From Streptomyces hokutonensis (GTDB lineage: Bacteria; Actinomycetota; Actinomycetes; Streptomycetales; Streptomycetaceae): a stretch of 64,000 nt of DNA. Location of the stretch: NCBI RefSeq assembly GCF_000376565.1, contig NZ_BARG01000054.1, positions 62,001 through 126,000 of the forward strand, in the 5' to 3' direction. The notes beneath the pieces were generated by a model that was given only the letters and a program-made list of their open reading frames with translations, searched no databases and had not been told where the DNA came from. The position numbers were made by a program, and so were the translations under genes. Shown here one piece after another: positions 34,231-45,143 of this stretch. Each line of letters starts with the position of its first letter. Position 1 is the stretch's first letter.

Positions 34231-35221
34231 GCGGCTTCGGAGGATTCGTCCTGCGCCGCGGTGTCGGCACCGTGATCACCCTGCTCGCGATCTCGGTGAT
34301 CGTCTACGTCGTCTTCTTCGTCACCCCCGGGAACGTCGCCCAGATCACCTGCGGCCCGCGCTGCTCCCCGGAACAAGTGCACCAGGTCGCCCAGCAGTTG
34401 AGGCTCGACGACCCGCTGTACCTCCGCTACTGGCACTTCCTCCAGGGCATCCTCGTCGGCCAGGACTACTCCACGGGCACCTCGGTGGAGCACTGCTCGG
34501 CGCCCTGCCTCGGCCTGTCGTACCAGGGCGACCAGCAGGTCACCCAGCTGATCCTGGCGAAGCTCCCGGTCAGCCTGTCCCTCGTGTTCGGCGCGATGGT
34601 GCTGTGGCTGATCCTCGGCGTCGGCACGGGCGTCCTGTCCGCGTGGCGGCGCGGCCGGTTCACCGAGCGCCTGCTGACCGGCATCACCCTCGCGGGCGTC
34701 GCCACCCCGGTCTTCGTCATCGGCCTGGTGCTGATGATCGTCGTCTGCGGGCAGCTCCAACTGCTGCCCTTCCCGCAGTACGTCAGCCTGACCGACGATC
34801 CCGAACAGTGGGCCTGGAACCTGCTGCTGCCCTGGCTCTCCCTGGCCCTCATCGAGGCCGCCACGTTCGCCCGGCTCACCCGGGCGTCGATGCTGGAGAC
34901 CCTCGCAGAGGACCACATCCGCACCTTCCGCGCGTACGGCGTCGGTGAACGGTCCATCATCGGGCGGCACGCCCTGCGGGGGGCGTTCGCGCCGATCATC
35001 GCGCTCAACGCCAACAACGTCGGCTCGGCGGTCGGCGGCGCGGTCCTCACCGAGACTCTCTTCGGACTGCCCGGCATCGGACAGGAACTCGTCCACGCCG
35101 TCAATGTCGTCGACCTCCCTGTGGTCGTCGGCATGGTCCTGGTCATCGGCTTCTTCGTGGTCATCGCCAACGCCGTCGCGGACGTGCTGTACGCGGTGGC
35201 CGACCGACGGGTGGTGCTCGC

Positions 35222-35225
<4 letters not shown>
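34227..35225 (+). CDS. Peptide ABC transporter permease (DppB type)
   Basis: This 332-residue protein has the DppB signature start, FVLRRGVGTVITLLAISVIVYVVFFVTPG, and about six spans. The EAA-like loop EDHIRTFRAYGVGERSIIGRHALRG and the late GLPGIGQELVHAV are also present. It pairs with the DppC-type protein as the import channel. An ATGA overlap at both ends implies translational coupling along the operon. Confidence 0.93.
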
Positions 35226-36871
<1,646 letters not shown>

Positions 36872-36911
36872 GGATCGTAGAACGATCTGGGCGTGGATCG
36901 TAGAACGATCC
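36872..36911. repeat. Twin hairpin repeats GGATCGTAGAACGATC
   Basis: Two copies of the same 16-nt sequence lie at 36872-36887 and 36895-36910. Each forms a GATCGT-AGA-ACGATC hairpin, and the second is extended by one pair. They begin at the stop of the ABC operon. They could be a tandem 3' stabiliser or terminator, or a double operator for the downstream glycosyltransferase operon. Confidence 0.7.
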
Positions 36912-37095
36912 GCCCCCGGGTGATCCCTTAGCGCGAGCGAACGCGACCCGCACGGGAAAGTTACGACCGTTCACCCCTTTTGGTGGCGCGATGGACAACC
37001 GTCCGTCGCGCCACCGTCATGTCCGCATACGTTCGTCCCGCTGCGAGCCGCCGGGTCAACGGTGGCTCCCCACAAGGGAGATCGGGGGTGTGGTC

Positions 37096-38958
37096 GTGCG
37101 CATAGGACTGGTTACGGAGGGTGGCTATCCGTATGTGAGCGGTGACGCCAGACTCTGGTGCGACCGGCTCGTGCGCGGGCTCGGGCAGCACGAGTTCGAC
37201 GTCTACGCGCTCAGCCGCAGCGAACGCCAGGAGGACGAGGGCTGGCTCGAACTGCCGCCCCAGGTCCGGCGGGTGCGTACCGCGCCGCTGTGGAGCACCG
37301 AGGACGACGGACCGGCGCTCGGCCGCCGCGCACGCCGGCGGTTCCGCGAGCACTACGAGGAGCTGGCGGCGGTGTTGTGCGCGGGGGATGCGCCGGTGCA
37401 GGGGCCGAGCGTGTCGGCGGAGTCGCCGTCCTCCGTGTCTGACCCCGCCGGGCTGGAGCCGGATGGTTCCGCGCGGCCTTCGGAGTCCCCGGAGCCTGCT
37501 TCCGCAGGGTCTTCCGCGCTCTCCAGGGAGGCTTCCGCCGTTGTGGCGGACCGTTTCGCCAACGCGTTGTACGGGCTCGCGGAACTCGCCCGCGACGAGG
37601 GCGGACTCGTGTCCGCGCTGCGCTCCGAGAGCGCCGTACGTGCCCTCGAACGCGCCTGTCGTGCGCCCGGCGCACTCCGCACGGCGCGCGAGGCGCGCGT
37701 GCCCGACCTCCTGACCGTCGCGGCGCACGTCGAACGCGCCCTGCGCCCCCTCTCGCTCGACTGGTACGAGGACGACGCCCTCGGCTCCGTGGACCTCTGC
37801 CACTCGACGGCCGGCGGCACCGCGGCCCTGCCCGGACTGCTCGCCCGGCACTTCGCCGGCGTACCGCTGCTGGTGACCGAGTACGGCGTGCAGCTGCGCA
37901 CGCACTACCTGGCCTCCGCGGACGCCCCGCCCGCCGTACGGGCCCTGCTCGCCGCCTTCCACGGCAGGCTGGCCGCCGAGGTGTACCGGCGGGCCGCGCT
38001 GATCACCCCCGGCAACACCCACACCCGCCGCTGGCAGGAGCGCTGCGGCGCCGACCGCACGAAGCTGCGCACGGTCCACCCCGGCATGGAGGCGTCCCGT
38101 TTCGCGGAGGTGGGCGAGGCGCCCGACCGCGCCGACGCGGACACGCTCGTGTGGGTCGGCCGTATCGAACCCGCCAAGGACCTGATCTCCCTGCTCCACG
38201 CCTTCGCGGAGATCCGCAAGGAGGAGCCGAAGGCGCGCCTGCGGATCGTCGGCGCGGCCGCCGGTGCCGAGGGCGCGGCCTACCTGGGCCACTGCCGGGC
38301 GCTGGCCGCACAGCTCTTCCCCGACGAGGCCGAGGGCGTGCACGCGGTCGGCGACAACCCGGTGTCCTTCGAGGAGATCGGCGGCCCGGAGGCCCCCACG
38401 CTCGCCGAGGCGTACGCGTCCGGCACGGTGATCGTCCTGTCCAGCGTCGTCGAGGGCTTCCCGATCGGCCTGGTCGAAGCCATGTTCTGCGGCCGGGCGA
38501 CCGTGTCCACAGACGTCGGCGCGGTGGTCGAGGTCATCGGCGGCACGGGACTCGTCGTGCCTCCGCGCAATCCACGGGCGCTCGCCGAGGCGTGCGTGAC
38601 CCTGTTGCGCGACCCGGAGCGCCGTGAGCGCCTGGGCGCCGCCGCGCGCGCCCGCGCACTCGAACTGTTCACCGTCGAGCAGAACATCGCGGCATTTCAC
38701 GGCATTTACCTGGAGGTCGTCTCCCACTCCCCGGTCCACCGCGTCATCCTCGACGACACCGGCGAACCCCTCCCGTTCGCCGCGCCCGCGGAGTCCCACG
38801 TCCCCGGCCGCTGGACCGGCCGCCCCACACCGGCCCCGGCGACCGGTCCTACGGCAGCCCCCGGGGCCCGCGTCGTGGCTCGCGGCGGCCCACGCTGGGC
38901 GGCGGGAGCACCGGTACGCGCCACCACTCCGCTGCCGACGACGGAGGCGGCCCGATGA
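37096..38958 (+). CDS. PelF-like GT4 glycosyltransferase (DUF3492 domain)
   Basis: This protein has 620 residues. The N-terminal DUF3492 motif RIGLVTEGGYPYVSGDARLWC is the PelF hallmark. ITPGNTHTRRWQ and WVGRIEPAKDLISLLHAF follow, and the GT4 EX7E pair is in EGFPIGLVEAMFCG. Pel PelF uses UDP-GalNAc to build a partially deacetylated polymer. A Ser/Pro/Ala linker at about 100-150 and a 90-residue Pro/Ala-rich C-tail make it longer than PelF (about 510). GTG 37096 follows GGGGG. GTG 37090 with AAGGGAG is an alternative. First gene of a coupled operon. Confidence 0.88.
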   Translation: MRIGLVTEGGYPYVSGDARLWCDRLVRGLGQHEFDVYALSRSERQEDEGWLELPPQVRRVRTAPLWSTEDDGPALGRRARRRFREHYEELAAVLCAGDAPVQGPSVSAESPSSVSDPAGLEPDGSARPSESPEPASAGSSALSREASAVVADRFANALYGLAELARDEGGLVSALRSESAVRALERACRAPGALRTAREARVPDLLTVAAHVERALRPLSLDWYEDDALGSVDLCHSTAGGTAALPGLLARHFAGVPLLVTEYGVQLRTHYLASADAPPAVRALLAAFHGRLAAEVYRRAALITPGNTHTRRWQERCGADRTKLRTVHPGMEASRFAEVGEAPDRADADTLVWVGRIEPAKDLISLLHAFAEIRKEEPKARLRIVGAAAGAEGAAYLGHCRALAAQLFPDEAEGVHAVGDNPVSFEEIGGPEAPTLAEAYASGTVIVLSSVVEGFPIGLVEAMFCGRATVSTDVGAVVEVIGGTGLVVPPRNPRALAEACVTLLRDPERRERLGAAARARALELFTVEQNIAAFHGIYLEVVSHSPVHRVILDDTGEPLPFAAPAESHVPGRWTGRPTPAPATGPTAAPGARVVARGGPRWAAGAPVRATTPLPTTEAAR

Positions 38959-40274
38959 GCGGCCTCGGCGAACTCGACCGCCCCGGAACGCCCGCCGGCG
39001 CGGAGGCGTGGGACGCACAGTCGGGGGAGTGGCTCGGAGGACAGGCGGAACCGGAGTCGGCGACGGAGACGGAGAACGCGCGGGTCGACCACGACACCGA
39101 TTCGCCTACCGCCCGCCCCGCCCCCGTGCAGCCCCCTCACACAACGGACCGCAAGCCCGCCCCCGCCCGGCGCGGTGCCGCCGACCCCGTGAAGGCGCTG
39201 ATGCACCGGCACCGCGAGCTGTGCGAGCGGGCCGTCGACCCGCTGGAGATCGCGGCGGGCCTCGAGGCGCACGGTGTCACCGACCGGACCGCCACCCGCT
39301 TCCGGCACCGTGACGTCTTCTCGCTCGCCGAGGAGATGTACGCGCGCGTGCCCCGCGCCGACACGGCGGCCCGGCACTCCCACACCGACCTCGCCACCAT
39401 GCCCGCGCCCCGCGCCGTCTGGGCCGTACGCGCCCTGCTGCCCGGAGTCCTCTGCGCCGCAGTCGTGACAGGCGTGCGCCTCACGGACGGTCGGGTGCGG
39501 TCGGCGGTGGCCGTCGCCGGTGTCCTCGCTGTGGCGTTCGGCGTGCGCATGGCGCTCGGTCGGGGCTCACTGAGCACCCCGCCCGGCACCCCTGCGTGGC
39601 GCACCCCGCCCGGCACGCGCCTGTGGACATACTGGCTGCTCGCCTACGCCCTCCTCGGCGACGGTCTGCTCCGCGCGGCGGACGACGGCGGCCCCGACAG
39701 CCTGCCGACCGGCATCGCCGACGGACCCTGGCCCACGGCCACCGCACCCGTCCTGGCCCTCACCCTGGCCTGTGTCCCAGCCGCCTGGTGCGCCCACCAC
39801 TTCGCCGTACGCGCCCGGCGCAAGCTCGCCACCAGCCGCGGCCTGGAGGACTTCGCCGACTCCGTGCAACCGCTGTTGCTGGGCACGTTCGCCCTCTTCG
39901 TGTGTGCCCTCGCTGCCCTCCTCGCTCTCTGCGGAGCTGTCCTGGGCGAGCCCGCCGCGTACACCCAGGGCATCACCCTCGGCGCGCTCCTGCTGCTCGC
40001 CCGCCTCCTCTTCGTGCACGGCTTCACCCGCGCACCGGCCCTCGCCCTGGGCGCGGCAGCCGCGACGGAGGTCACGGCCCTGGCCTTGGACCTCATCGGC
40101 CGGCTCCCCGACTGCGGCTTCCTGGCCACCCCCGTCGAGACCCTTCTGGGCTCCTGGGGGCCGGGCAGTATCCCCGCCCTGGCCTGCGGAGCAGCCGCCC
40201 TGACCCTCCTGTTCCACACCACCCGCACGCTGACCAGAGCCTCCGCGCACGCGCCGGCGGACGAGCCGCGGTGA
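38955..40274 (+). CDS. Multispanning membrane protein of the PelF-like operon
   Basis: This protein has 439 residues. The first 75 residues are disordered. A helical cytoplasmic segment (PVKALMHRHRELCERAVDPLEIAAGLEAHG) follows, then about eight spans. No similarity to PelG flippase motifs is apparent, and no domain is recognised. It overlaps the glycosyltransferase by 4 nt (ATGA), so it may anchor or partner it or form the export path. Inference only. Confidence 0.75.
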   Translation: MSGLGELDRPGTPAGAEAWDAQSGEWLGGQAEPESATETENARVDHDTDSPTARPAPVQPPHTTDRKPAPARRGAADPVKALMHRHRELCERAVDPLEIAAGLEAHGVTDRTATRFRHRDVFSLAEEMYARVPRADTAARHSHTDLATMPAPRAVWAVRALLPGVLCAAVVTGVRLTDGRVRSAVAVAGVLAVAFGVRMALGRGSLSTPPGTPAWRTPPGTRLWTYWLLAYALLGDGLLRAADDGGPDSLPTGIADGPWPTATAPVLALTLACVPAAWCAHHFAVRARRKLATSRGLEDFADSVQPLLLGTFALFVCALAALLALCGAVLGEPAAYTQGITLGALLLLARLLFVHGFTRAPALALGAAAATEVTALALDLIGRLPDCGFLATPVETLLGSWGPGSIPALACGAAALTLLFHTTRTLTRASAHAPADEPR

Positions 40275-40281
40275 CGCCGCC

Positions 40282-40422
40282 ATGACCTCGAACCAACCGG
40301 CCCCGTCACCCAGCCGCAGGCGCCCGGCCCCACCGCCGGAGGCAACCGCATCACCTTGTGAAGGAGAACGCCAGATGATCACCTCCCGATCCGGAGAGTC
40401 GGCCACGGGAGCCGTCCGATGA
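40282..40422 (+). CDS. Possible small ORF coupled to the epimerase gene
   Basis: The frame begins at ATG 40282 (46 residues) or, more convincingly, at ATG 40375 behind GAAGGAGAACGCCAG, giving MITSRSGESATGAVR. Its TGA overlaps the epimerase ATG at 40419 as ATGA. The epimerase has no good ribosome site of its own, so this mini-ORF may exist to deliver ribosomes to it. No conserved domain. Confidence 0.4.
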   Translation: MTSNQPAPSPSRRRPAPPPEATASPCEGERQMITSRSGESATGAVR

Positions 40423-41378
40423 GGGTCCTGCTGATCGGAGCCAACGGCTACCTCGGCCGGTTCGTCGCCGACCGCCTGCTCGCCGACCCGGCCGTCCAGC
40501 TCACCGCGCTCGGCCGCGGCGACGACGCCGATGTCCGCTTCGACCTCGCGTCCGGCAGTCCCGGAGCACTCACCCGCTTCCTGGACGCCGTCCACCCCGG
40601 AGTCGTCGTCAACTGCGCCGGTGCCACCAGAGGCGGCGCCCGCGAACTCACCCGCCACAACACCGTCGCCGTCGCCACCGTCTGCGAGGCGCTGCGCCGC
40701 AGCGGCTGCGGAGCCCGGCTCGTGCAGATCGGCTGCGGCGCCGAGTACGGCCCCAGCCAGCCCGGTTCCTCCACGGCCGAGGACGCCGTCCCCCGCCCCG
40801 GCGGCCCGTACGGCGTCAGCAAACTCGCCGCCACCGAACTGGTCCTCGGCTCCGGTCTCGACGCCGTCGTCCTGCGCGTCTTCTCACCCGCCGGACCGGG
40901 CACCCCCGCCGGCTCCCCGCTCGGCCGACTCGCCGAGGCCATGCGCCGGGCCATGCAGTCCGGCGACGGCGAGCTCAAGCTCGGCGGCCTCGGCGCGCAA
41001 CGCGACTTCGTCGACGTACGGGACGTGGCCCGCGCCGTCCACGCCGCCTCGCTCTCCGCCGCGCAGGGCGTCATCAACATCGGCTCGGGCCGCGCGGTCC
41101 GGCTGCGCGACGCCGCCTCCGTCCTCGCCCGCGTCGCCGGATACGGCGGAGCACTGCACGAACTCGACGGCCCGCCCGGCCCGCTGCGGGCCGCCATCGG
41201 CCACCCCCGCAGCGACCCCGACCACGCGGCCCCGGTCGCGTACCCGTACCCGGACGGCTGCGGCAGCTGGCAGCAGGCCGATGTGCGCACCGCGCGCGAC
41301 CGGCTGGGCTGGCGGCCCCGGATCAACCTGGAGGAGTCCCTCGCGGACATCTGGATGGAGGCGGCGTGCCGCATCTGA
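40419..41378 (+). CDS. NAD-dependent sugar epimerase/dehydratase (extended SDR)
   Basis: This is a 319-residue protein. The Rossmann motif is LLIGANGYLGRFVADRLL. YGVSK is the Tyr-x3-Lys catalytic pair at about 128-132. NIGSGRAVRLRD and a C-terminal LGWRPRINLEESLADIW are the usual substrate-side signatures. It probably supplies or converts a nucleotide sugar. In a Pel-type pathway a GalE/PelX-like epimerase makes UDP-GalNAc from UDP-GlcNAc, which would fit here. The substrate is not proven. It overlaps the next gene by 13 nt. Confidence 0.9.
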   Translation: MRVLLIGANGYLGRFVADRLLADPAVQLTALGRGDDADVRFDLASGSPGALTRFLDAVHPGVVVNCAGATRGGARELTRHNTVAVATVCEALRRSGCGARLVQIGCGAEYGPSQPGSSTAEDAVPRPGGPYGVSKLAATELVLGSGLDAVVLRVFSPAGPGTPAGSPLGRLAEAMRRAMQSGDGELKLGGLGAQRDFVDVRDVARAVHAASLSAAQGVINIGSGRAVRLRDAASVLARVAGYGGALHELDGPPGPLRAAIGHPRSDPDHAAPVAYPYPDGCGSWQQADVRTARDRLGWRPRINLEESLADIWMEAACRI

Positions 41379-42115
41379 CCAGCACGACCCCGGGCACCGC
41401 GACCACCGGTGTCCGCACCGGCTTCGGCATCCCCGGCTACGCACACCCCCTCGTCGCACCGGCCGAGTGGGGCGAACTCACCCGCCCCGGAACCCCCTTG
41501 CACTGGGTCGTCCTCAACGTCTCCTCCGGCCCGGGGGCGCGTCCCGACCCGCACTGCCTGGAAGCGGCCGGCCGGCTGCGCAACATGGGCATCCGCGTGC
41601 TCGGCCACCTGGACGCCGCGTACGGCGCCCGCGCCTTCGGCGAGCTGATCTCCGAGGCGCACCGCTATCTCGACTGGTACCGGACCGACGGCTTCCTCCT
41701 GGACCGCTGCCCCACCGGAGGCACCGCGCTCCCCGAGGTCCGCCGCACGGTCACCACGCTCCGCGAGATCCGCGACGGCGCCCATGTCGTCCTGGGGCAC
41801 GGCACCCACCCGCACCCCGGATACGCCAAGTTCGCCGACCAGTTGGTGACCTTCTCCGGCCCGTGGAGCGACTACCGCTGGTCCCAGGTGGCCGAGTGGA
41901 CCGCCGACCACCCGCCCGAACGCTTCTGCCACTTCGTGCACAGCGTCCCGCGCGGCCATCTCGACGAGGCGCTGCGCATCGCCCGCTGGCAGGGCGCCTC
42001 GACCATCTACTTCACCGACCGCACCGATCGCGGGGGCCGCACCGACCCCTGGGAGACCATGCCCGGCTACTGGGACGAGATCGTCTCGCGGATCGGAACG
42101 GGTGTCTCGGAATGA
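41366..42115 (+). CDS. Spherulin-4 / GH135-like glycoside hydrolase family protein
   Basis: This 249-residue TIM-barrel-like protein shows GIPGYAHPL, LHWVVLNVSSGPG, GIRVLGHLDAAYGAR, WYRTDGFLLDR and TIYFTDRTDRGGR. This is the spherulation-specific family 4 pattern, the family of fungal Sph3 (GH135), which cuts galactosaminogalactan. The acidic residues in the DGFLLDR strand are good active-site candidates. No signal peptide was seen, so it would act inside the cell or leave by an unknown route. Last gene of the PelF-like operon, starting at GTG within the epimerase gene. Confidence 0.8.
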   Translation: MPHLTSTTPGTATTGVRTGFGIPGYAHPLVAPAEWGELTRPGTPLHWVVLNVSSGPGARPDPHCLEAAGRLRNMGIRVLGHLDAAYGARAFGELISEAHRYLDWYRTDGFLLDRCPTGGTALPEVRRTVTTLREIRDGAHVVLGHGTHPHPGYAKFADQLVTFSGPWSDYRWSQVAEWTADHPPERFCHFVHSVPRGHLDEALRIARWQGASTIYFTDRTDRGGRTDPWETMPGYWDEIVSRIGTGVSE

Positions 42116-42178
42116 AGAGGGGCATGGCAGTGTTACGGGGAGAACAACTGTAGTGATTGACCGACCAACGGAGTCCCC

Positions 42179-43357
42179 GTGTCGCTGCCACCCCTGGTCG
42201 AGCCGGCTGCCGAGCTCACCGTAGACGAGGTCCGCAGGTACTCCCGCCACCTGATCATCCCCGACGTGGGCATGGACGGGCAGAAGCGGCTGAAGAACGC
42301 CAAGGTGCTCTGTGTGGGCGCCGGCGGTCTGGGCTCGCCGGCGCTGATGTACCTGGCCGCGGCGGGCGTGGGCACGCTCGGCATCGTGGAGTTCGACGAG
42401 GTCGACGAGTCGAACCTGCAGCGCCAGATCATCCACAGCCAGGCCGACATCGGCCGCTCCAAGGCGGAGTCCGCGCGCGACTCCGTGCTGGGCATCAACC
42501 CGTACGTGAACGTGGTCCTGCACGAAGAGCGGCTCGAGGCCGAGAACGTGATGGACATCTTCAGCCAGTACGACCTGATCGTCGACGGCACGGACAACTT
42601 CGCGACCCGCTACCTGGTCAACGACGCCGCCGTACTGCTGAACAAGCCGTACGTGTGGGGTTCGATCTACCGCTTCGACGGCCAGGCCTCCGTCTTCTGG
42701 TCCGAGCACGGGCCCTGCTACCGCTGCCTCTACCCGGAGCCCCCGCCCCCCGGCATGGTCCCCTCCTGCGCCGAGGGCGGCGTCCTGGGCGTGCTGTGCG
42801 CGTCCATCGGCTCCATCCAGGTCACCGAGGCGATCAAGGTCCTCACCGGTGTCGGCGACCCACTCGTCGGCCGCCTGATGATCTACGACGCCCTGGAGAT
42901 GCAGTACCGCCAGGTCAAGGTCCGCAAGGACCCCAACTGCGCGGTCTGCGGCGAGAACCCGACCGTCACCGAGCTCATCGACTACGAGGCCTTCTGCGGC
43001 GTCGTCTCCGAGGAGGCCCAGCAGGCGGCCGCCGGCTCGACGATCACTCCCAAGCAGCTCAAGGAGTGGATCGACGACGGCGAGAACATCGAGATCATCG
43101 ATGTCCGCGAGGTCAACGAGTACGAGATCGTCTCGATCCCCGGCGCCAAGCTGATCCCCAAGAACGAGTTCCTCATGGGTACCGCCCTGGAGACCCTCCC
43201 GCAGGACAAGAAGATCGTCCTGCACTGCAAGACGGGTGTCCGCAGTGCGGAGGTCCTCGCCGTCCTCAAGTCCGCCGGTTTCGCCGACGCGGTCCACGTC
43301 GGCGGCGGTGTGATCGGCTGGGTCAACCAGATCGAGCCCGACAAGCCGGTCTACTAG
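42179..43357 (+). CDS. moeZ: MoeZ: sulfur-carrier adenylyltransferase/sulfurtransferase
   Basis: This 392-residue protein has an N-terminal E1-like (ThiF/MoeB) domain with VGAGGLGSPALMYLAAAGVG, DESNLQRQ and paired CYRC and CAVC zinc Cys. A C-terminal rhodanese domain has IIDVREVNEYEI and the catalytic loop HCKTGVRS. MoeZ activates and sulfurates carrier proteins for molybdopterin, thiamine, cysteine and sulfur-containing natural products. GTG 42179 is behind GGAG. It corresponds to Rv3206c. Confidence 0.95.
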   Translation: MSLPPLVEPAAELTVDEVRRYSRHLIIPDVGMDGQKRLKNAKVLCVGAGGLGSPALMYLAAAGVGTLGIVEFDEVDESNLQRQIIHSQADIGRSKAESARDSVLGINPYVNVVLHEERLEAENVMDIFSQYDLIVDGTDNFATRYLVNDAAVLLNKPYVWGSIYRFDGQASVFWSEHGPCYRCLYPEPPPPGMVPSCAEGGVLGVLCASIGSIQVTEAIKVLTGVGDPLVGRLMIYDALEMQYRQVKVRKDPNCAVCGENPTVTELIDYEAFCGVVSEEAQQAAAGSTITPKQLKEWIDDGENIEIIDVREVNEYEIVSIPGAKLIPKNEFLMGTALETLPQDKKIVLHCKTGVRSAEVLAVLKSAGFADAVHVGGGVIGWVNQIEPDKPVY

Positions 43358-43375
43358 GCATACGCCTTCCCGGGA

Positions 43376-43407
43376 GGGGCTCGGCACCACAGGTGCCGGG
43401 CCCCTTT
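43376..43407 (+). terminator. Terminator downstream of moeZ
   Basis: The GGGGCTCGGCACC arm (43376-43388) pairs with GGTGCCGGGCCCC (43392-43404), with one T-G pair and a 3-nt loop, then TTT. It is the best terminator in this region and faces a converging hydrolase gene. Confidence 0.8.
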
Positions 43408-43443
43408 CCGCTGCCCGGGCGGAAACCCGGGCCGACGCGCGGG

Positions 43444-45006
43444 CTACGAGGCGCAGACCTTGCCGTCCTTGGGCACCGTCCCCTTCAGCAGATACGCGTC
43501 CACCGTCGAGTCGACACAGTCGCTCCCACTGCCGTACGCGCCATGGCCCTCGCCCTTCCAGGTGAGCTCCACACCGACGCCCTTGCCCAGCTCGTCGACC
43601 ATCTTGCGGGCACCCTCGTACGGCGTCGCCGGGTCCCCGGTGTTGCCGACCACCAGGATCGGCGCCGCACCGGGCGCGCTCACCTCCGGGGTGTCGTACT
43701 GACCGGCCACCGGCCAGTCGTGACACCACCCGGCCGTGTCCCAGCCCAGGAAGTCGCCGAACACGGGGGAGATCTTCTCGAACTCCGGCAGCAGCTTCTG
43801 CGTCTGCTCGGGCGTCGGCCGCTGCTTGTCGTCCAAGCACGATATGACCCGTTGTGAATGCGTCGTCGTGCCGTAGTGCCCCGCGCTGTCACGGTCGTTG
43901 TAGCCGTCGGCGAGCGCCAGCAGCTCCGAGCCGTCGCCCTCCTTCGCGGAGTCCAGGGCGCTGGTCAGTGTCGGCCAGCTCTCCTTGCTGTACAGCGGAA
44001 GGACGATGCCGGTCAGGGCGAGCGTCTGGGTCAGCTTGCGCCCCGTCGACGTCGCCAGCGGTTTGGCGTCGATCTGCTTCAGCAGGGCCGCGATCTTCTT
44101 CGAGCCCTGCGCGGGGTCCTGTCCCGTCGACTTGAGGTAGTCGTCCAGGGCGCGCTGGAAGCCCCGGGTCTGGTTCAGCGCGTGGCCCACCGAGTCGGCG
44201 CTCGGGTCGACGACCGCGTCCAGGATCAGCCGCCCCACCTTCGTCGGGAACAAGTGGGCGTAGACACCGCCGAGTTCGGTGCCGTACGAGATACCGAAGT
44301 AGTGCATCTTCGTGTCGCCCAGGACCTGGCGCATCAGGTCCATGTCGCGGGCCGTGTCGGTCGTCGACACGTGTGACATCAGCTTTCCGGCGGCTTTCTC
44401 GCAGCCCTTGCCGAAGTCGGTGGCGTCCTGGAAGTACGCCTTCTCCTCGGCCGGTGTGTCCGGTGTGGCGTCCACGTCCTCGGCGGCCTGGATCGCCTTG
44501 TCGCTGCGGCAGCGGACGCCCTCGCTGGCGGCGACCCCGCGCGGGTCCCAGCTCACCAGGTCGTAGCGCTCGTGCAGCGCGGACACGGTGGTGGAGTACG
44601 CCGGCATGTAGTCCACGCCCGAGCCGCCGGGGCCGCCGAAGTTGAACAGCAGCGAGCCGATGCGGTCGCCGCCGGTCGCCTTCGAGCGGATCAGCGCGAG
44701 CCCGATCGTGGTGCCGTCCGGCTTCGCCCAGTCCAGCGGCACCTTGAGCGTCGCGCACTGCCAGTCGCTGCTGGGCGCGGCCGAGTCGCCGGTGGCCTTG
44801 CAGCGCCCCCAGTCGAGCTTCTGCGCGGTCAGCGACGCGGGCAGCGCGGCCGTGGTGGACGTGGAAGAGGCCGAGTCGGCCGCCGACGGCTTGGCGTCCC
44901 CCGCGCCCCCGCCGTCCTTGCCGTCGTCGGACGAGCCGCCGCTACAGCCGGCCGTCAGCAGTGCGGCGGCGGCCATCAGGGCCGTCCACCGTACGAATCG
45001 CGCCAT
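43444..45006 (-). CDS. Secreted alpha/beta hydrolase, TAP/SlpD-type peptidase, copy 1
   Basis: This 520-residue lipoprotein has signal peptide MARFVRWTALMAAAALLTAG followed by Cys. It has a low-complexity Ser/Asp linker, then the catalytic core: oxyanion LFNFGGPGGSG, nucleophile GISYGTELGG, acid in VVGNTGDPATPYEGA, and base KGEGHGAYG. The C-terminal TAP-like domain is Cys-containing. Streptomyces tripeptidyl aminopeptidases have this layout. ATG 45006 gives proper ribosome spacing; an upstream ATG at 45012 abuts the GAGGGGGGA site. Confidence 0.9.
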   Translation of the reverse strand: MARFVRWTALMAAAALLTAGCSGGSSDDGKDGGGAGDAKPSAADSASSTSTTAALPASLTAQKLDWGRCKATGDSAAPSSDWQCATLKVPLDWAKPDGTTIGLALIRSKATGGDRIGSLLFNFGGPGGSGVDYMPAYSTTVSALHERYDLVSWDPRGVAASEGVRCRSDKAIQAAEDVDATPDTPAEEKAYFQDATDFGKGCEKAAGKLMSHVSTTDTARDMDLMRQVLGDTKMHYFGISYGTELGGVYAHLFPTKVGRLILDAVVDPSADSVGHALNQTRGFQRALDDYLKSTGQDPAQGSKKIAALLKQIDAKPLATSTGRKLTQTLALTGIVLPLYSKESWPTLTSALDSAKEGDGSELLALADGYNDRDSAGHYGTTTHSQRVISCLDDKQRPTPEQTQKLLPEFEKISPVFGDFLGWDTAGWCHDWPVAGQYDTPEVSAPGAAPILVVGNTGDPATPYEGARKMVDELGKGVGVELTWKGEGHGAYGSGSDCVDSTVDAYLLKGTVPKDGKVCAS

Positions 45007-45143
45007 GTGCATTCCCCCCTCGCAGGCCGTCCGCGTCACGCCGCGGATGGCGGTCAGGCCATAGTAGGCGGCGCGAGCCGAGCCCGTGACGGCCTGTGGA
45101 TAACCGTTTGACCTGCGCTTTTGCTGAAATTTCGGAGGGAGGG

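Noticed and set aside
40448..43840. 1130-codon open frame on the minus strand across the epimerase, spherulin-4 and moeZ genes
   Set aside because: It is the antisense of well-supported overlapping genes. Its composition is Arg/Ala/Gly/Val-rich shadow sequence with no domain. Long antisense frames are expected at this GC.
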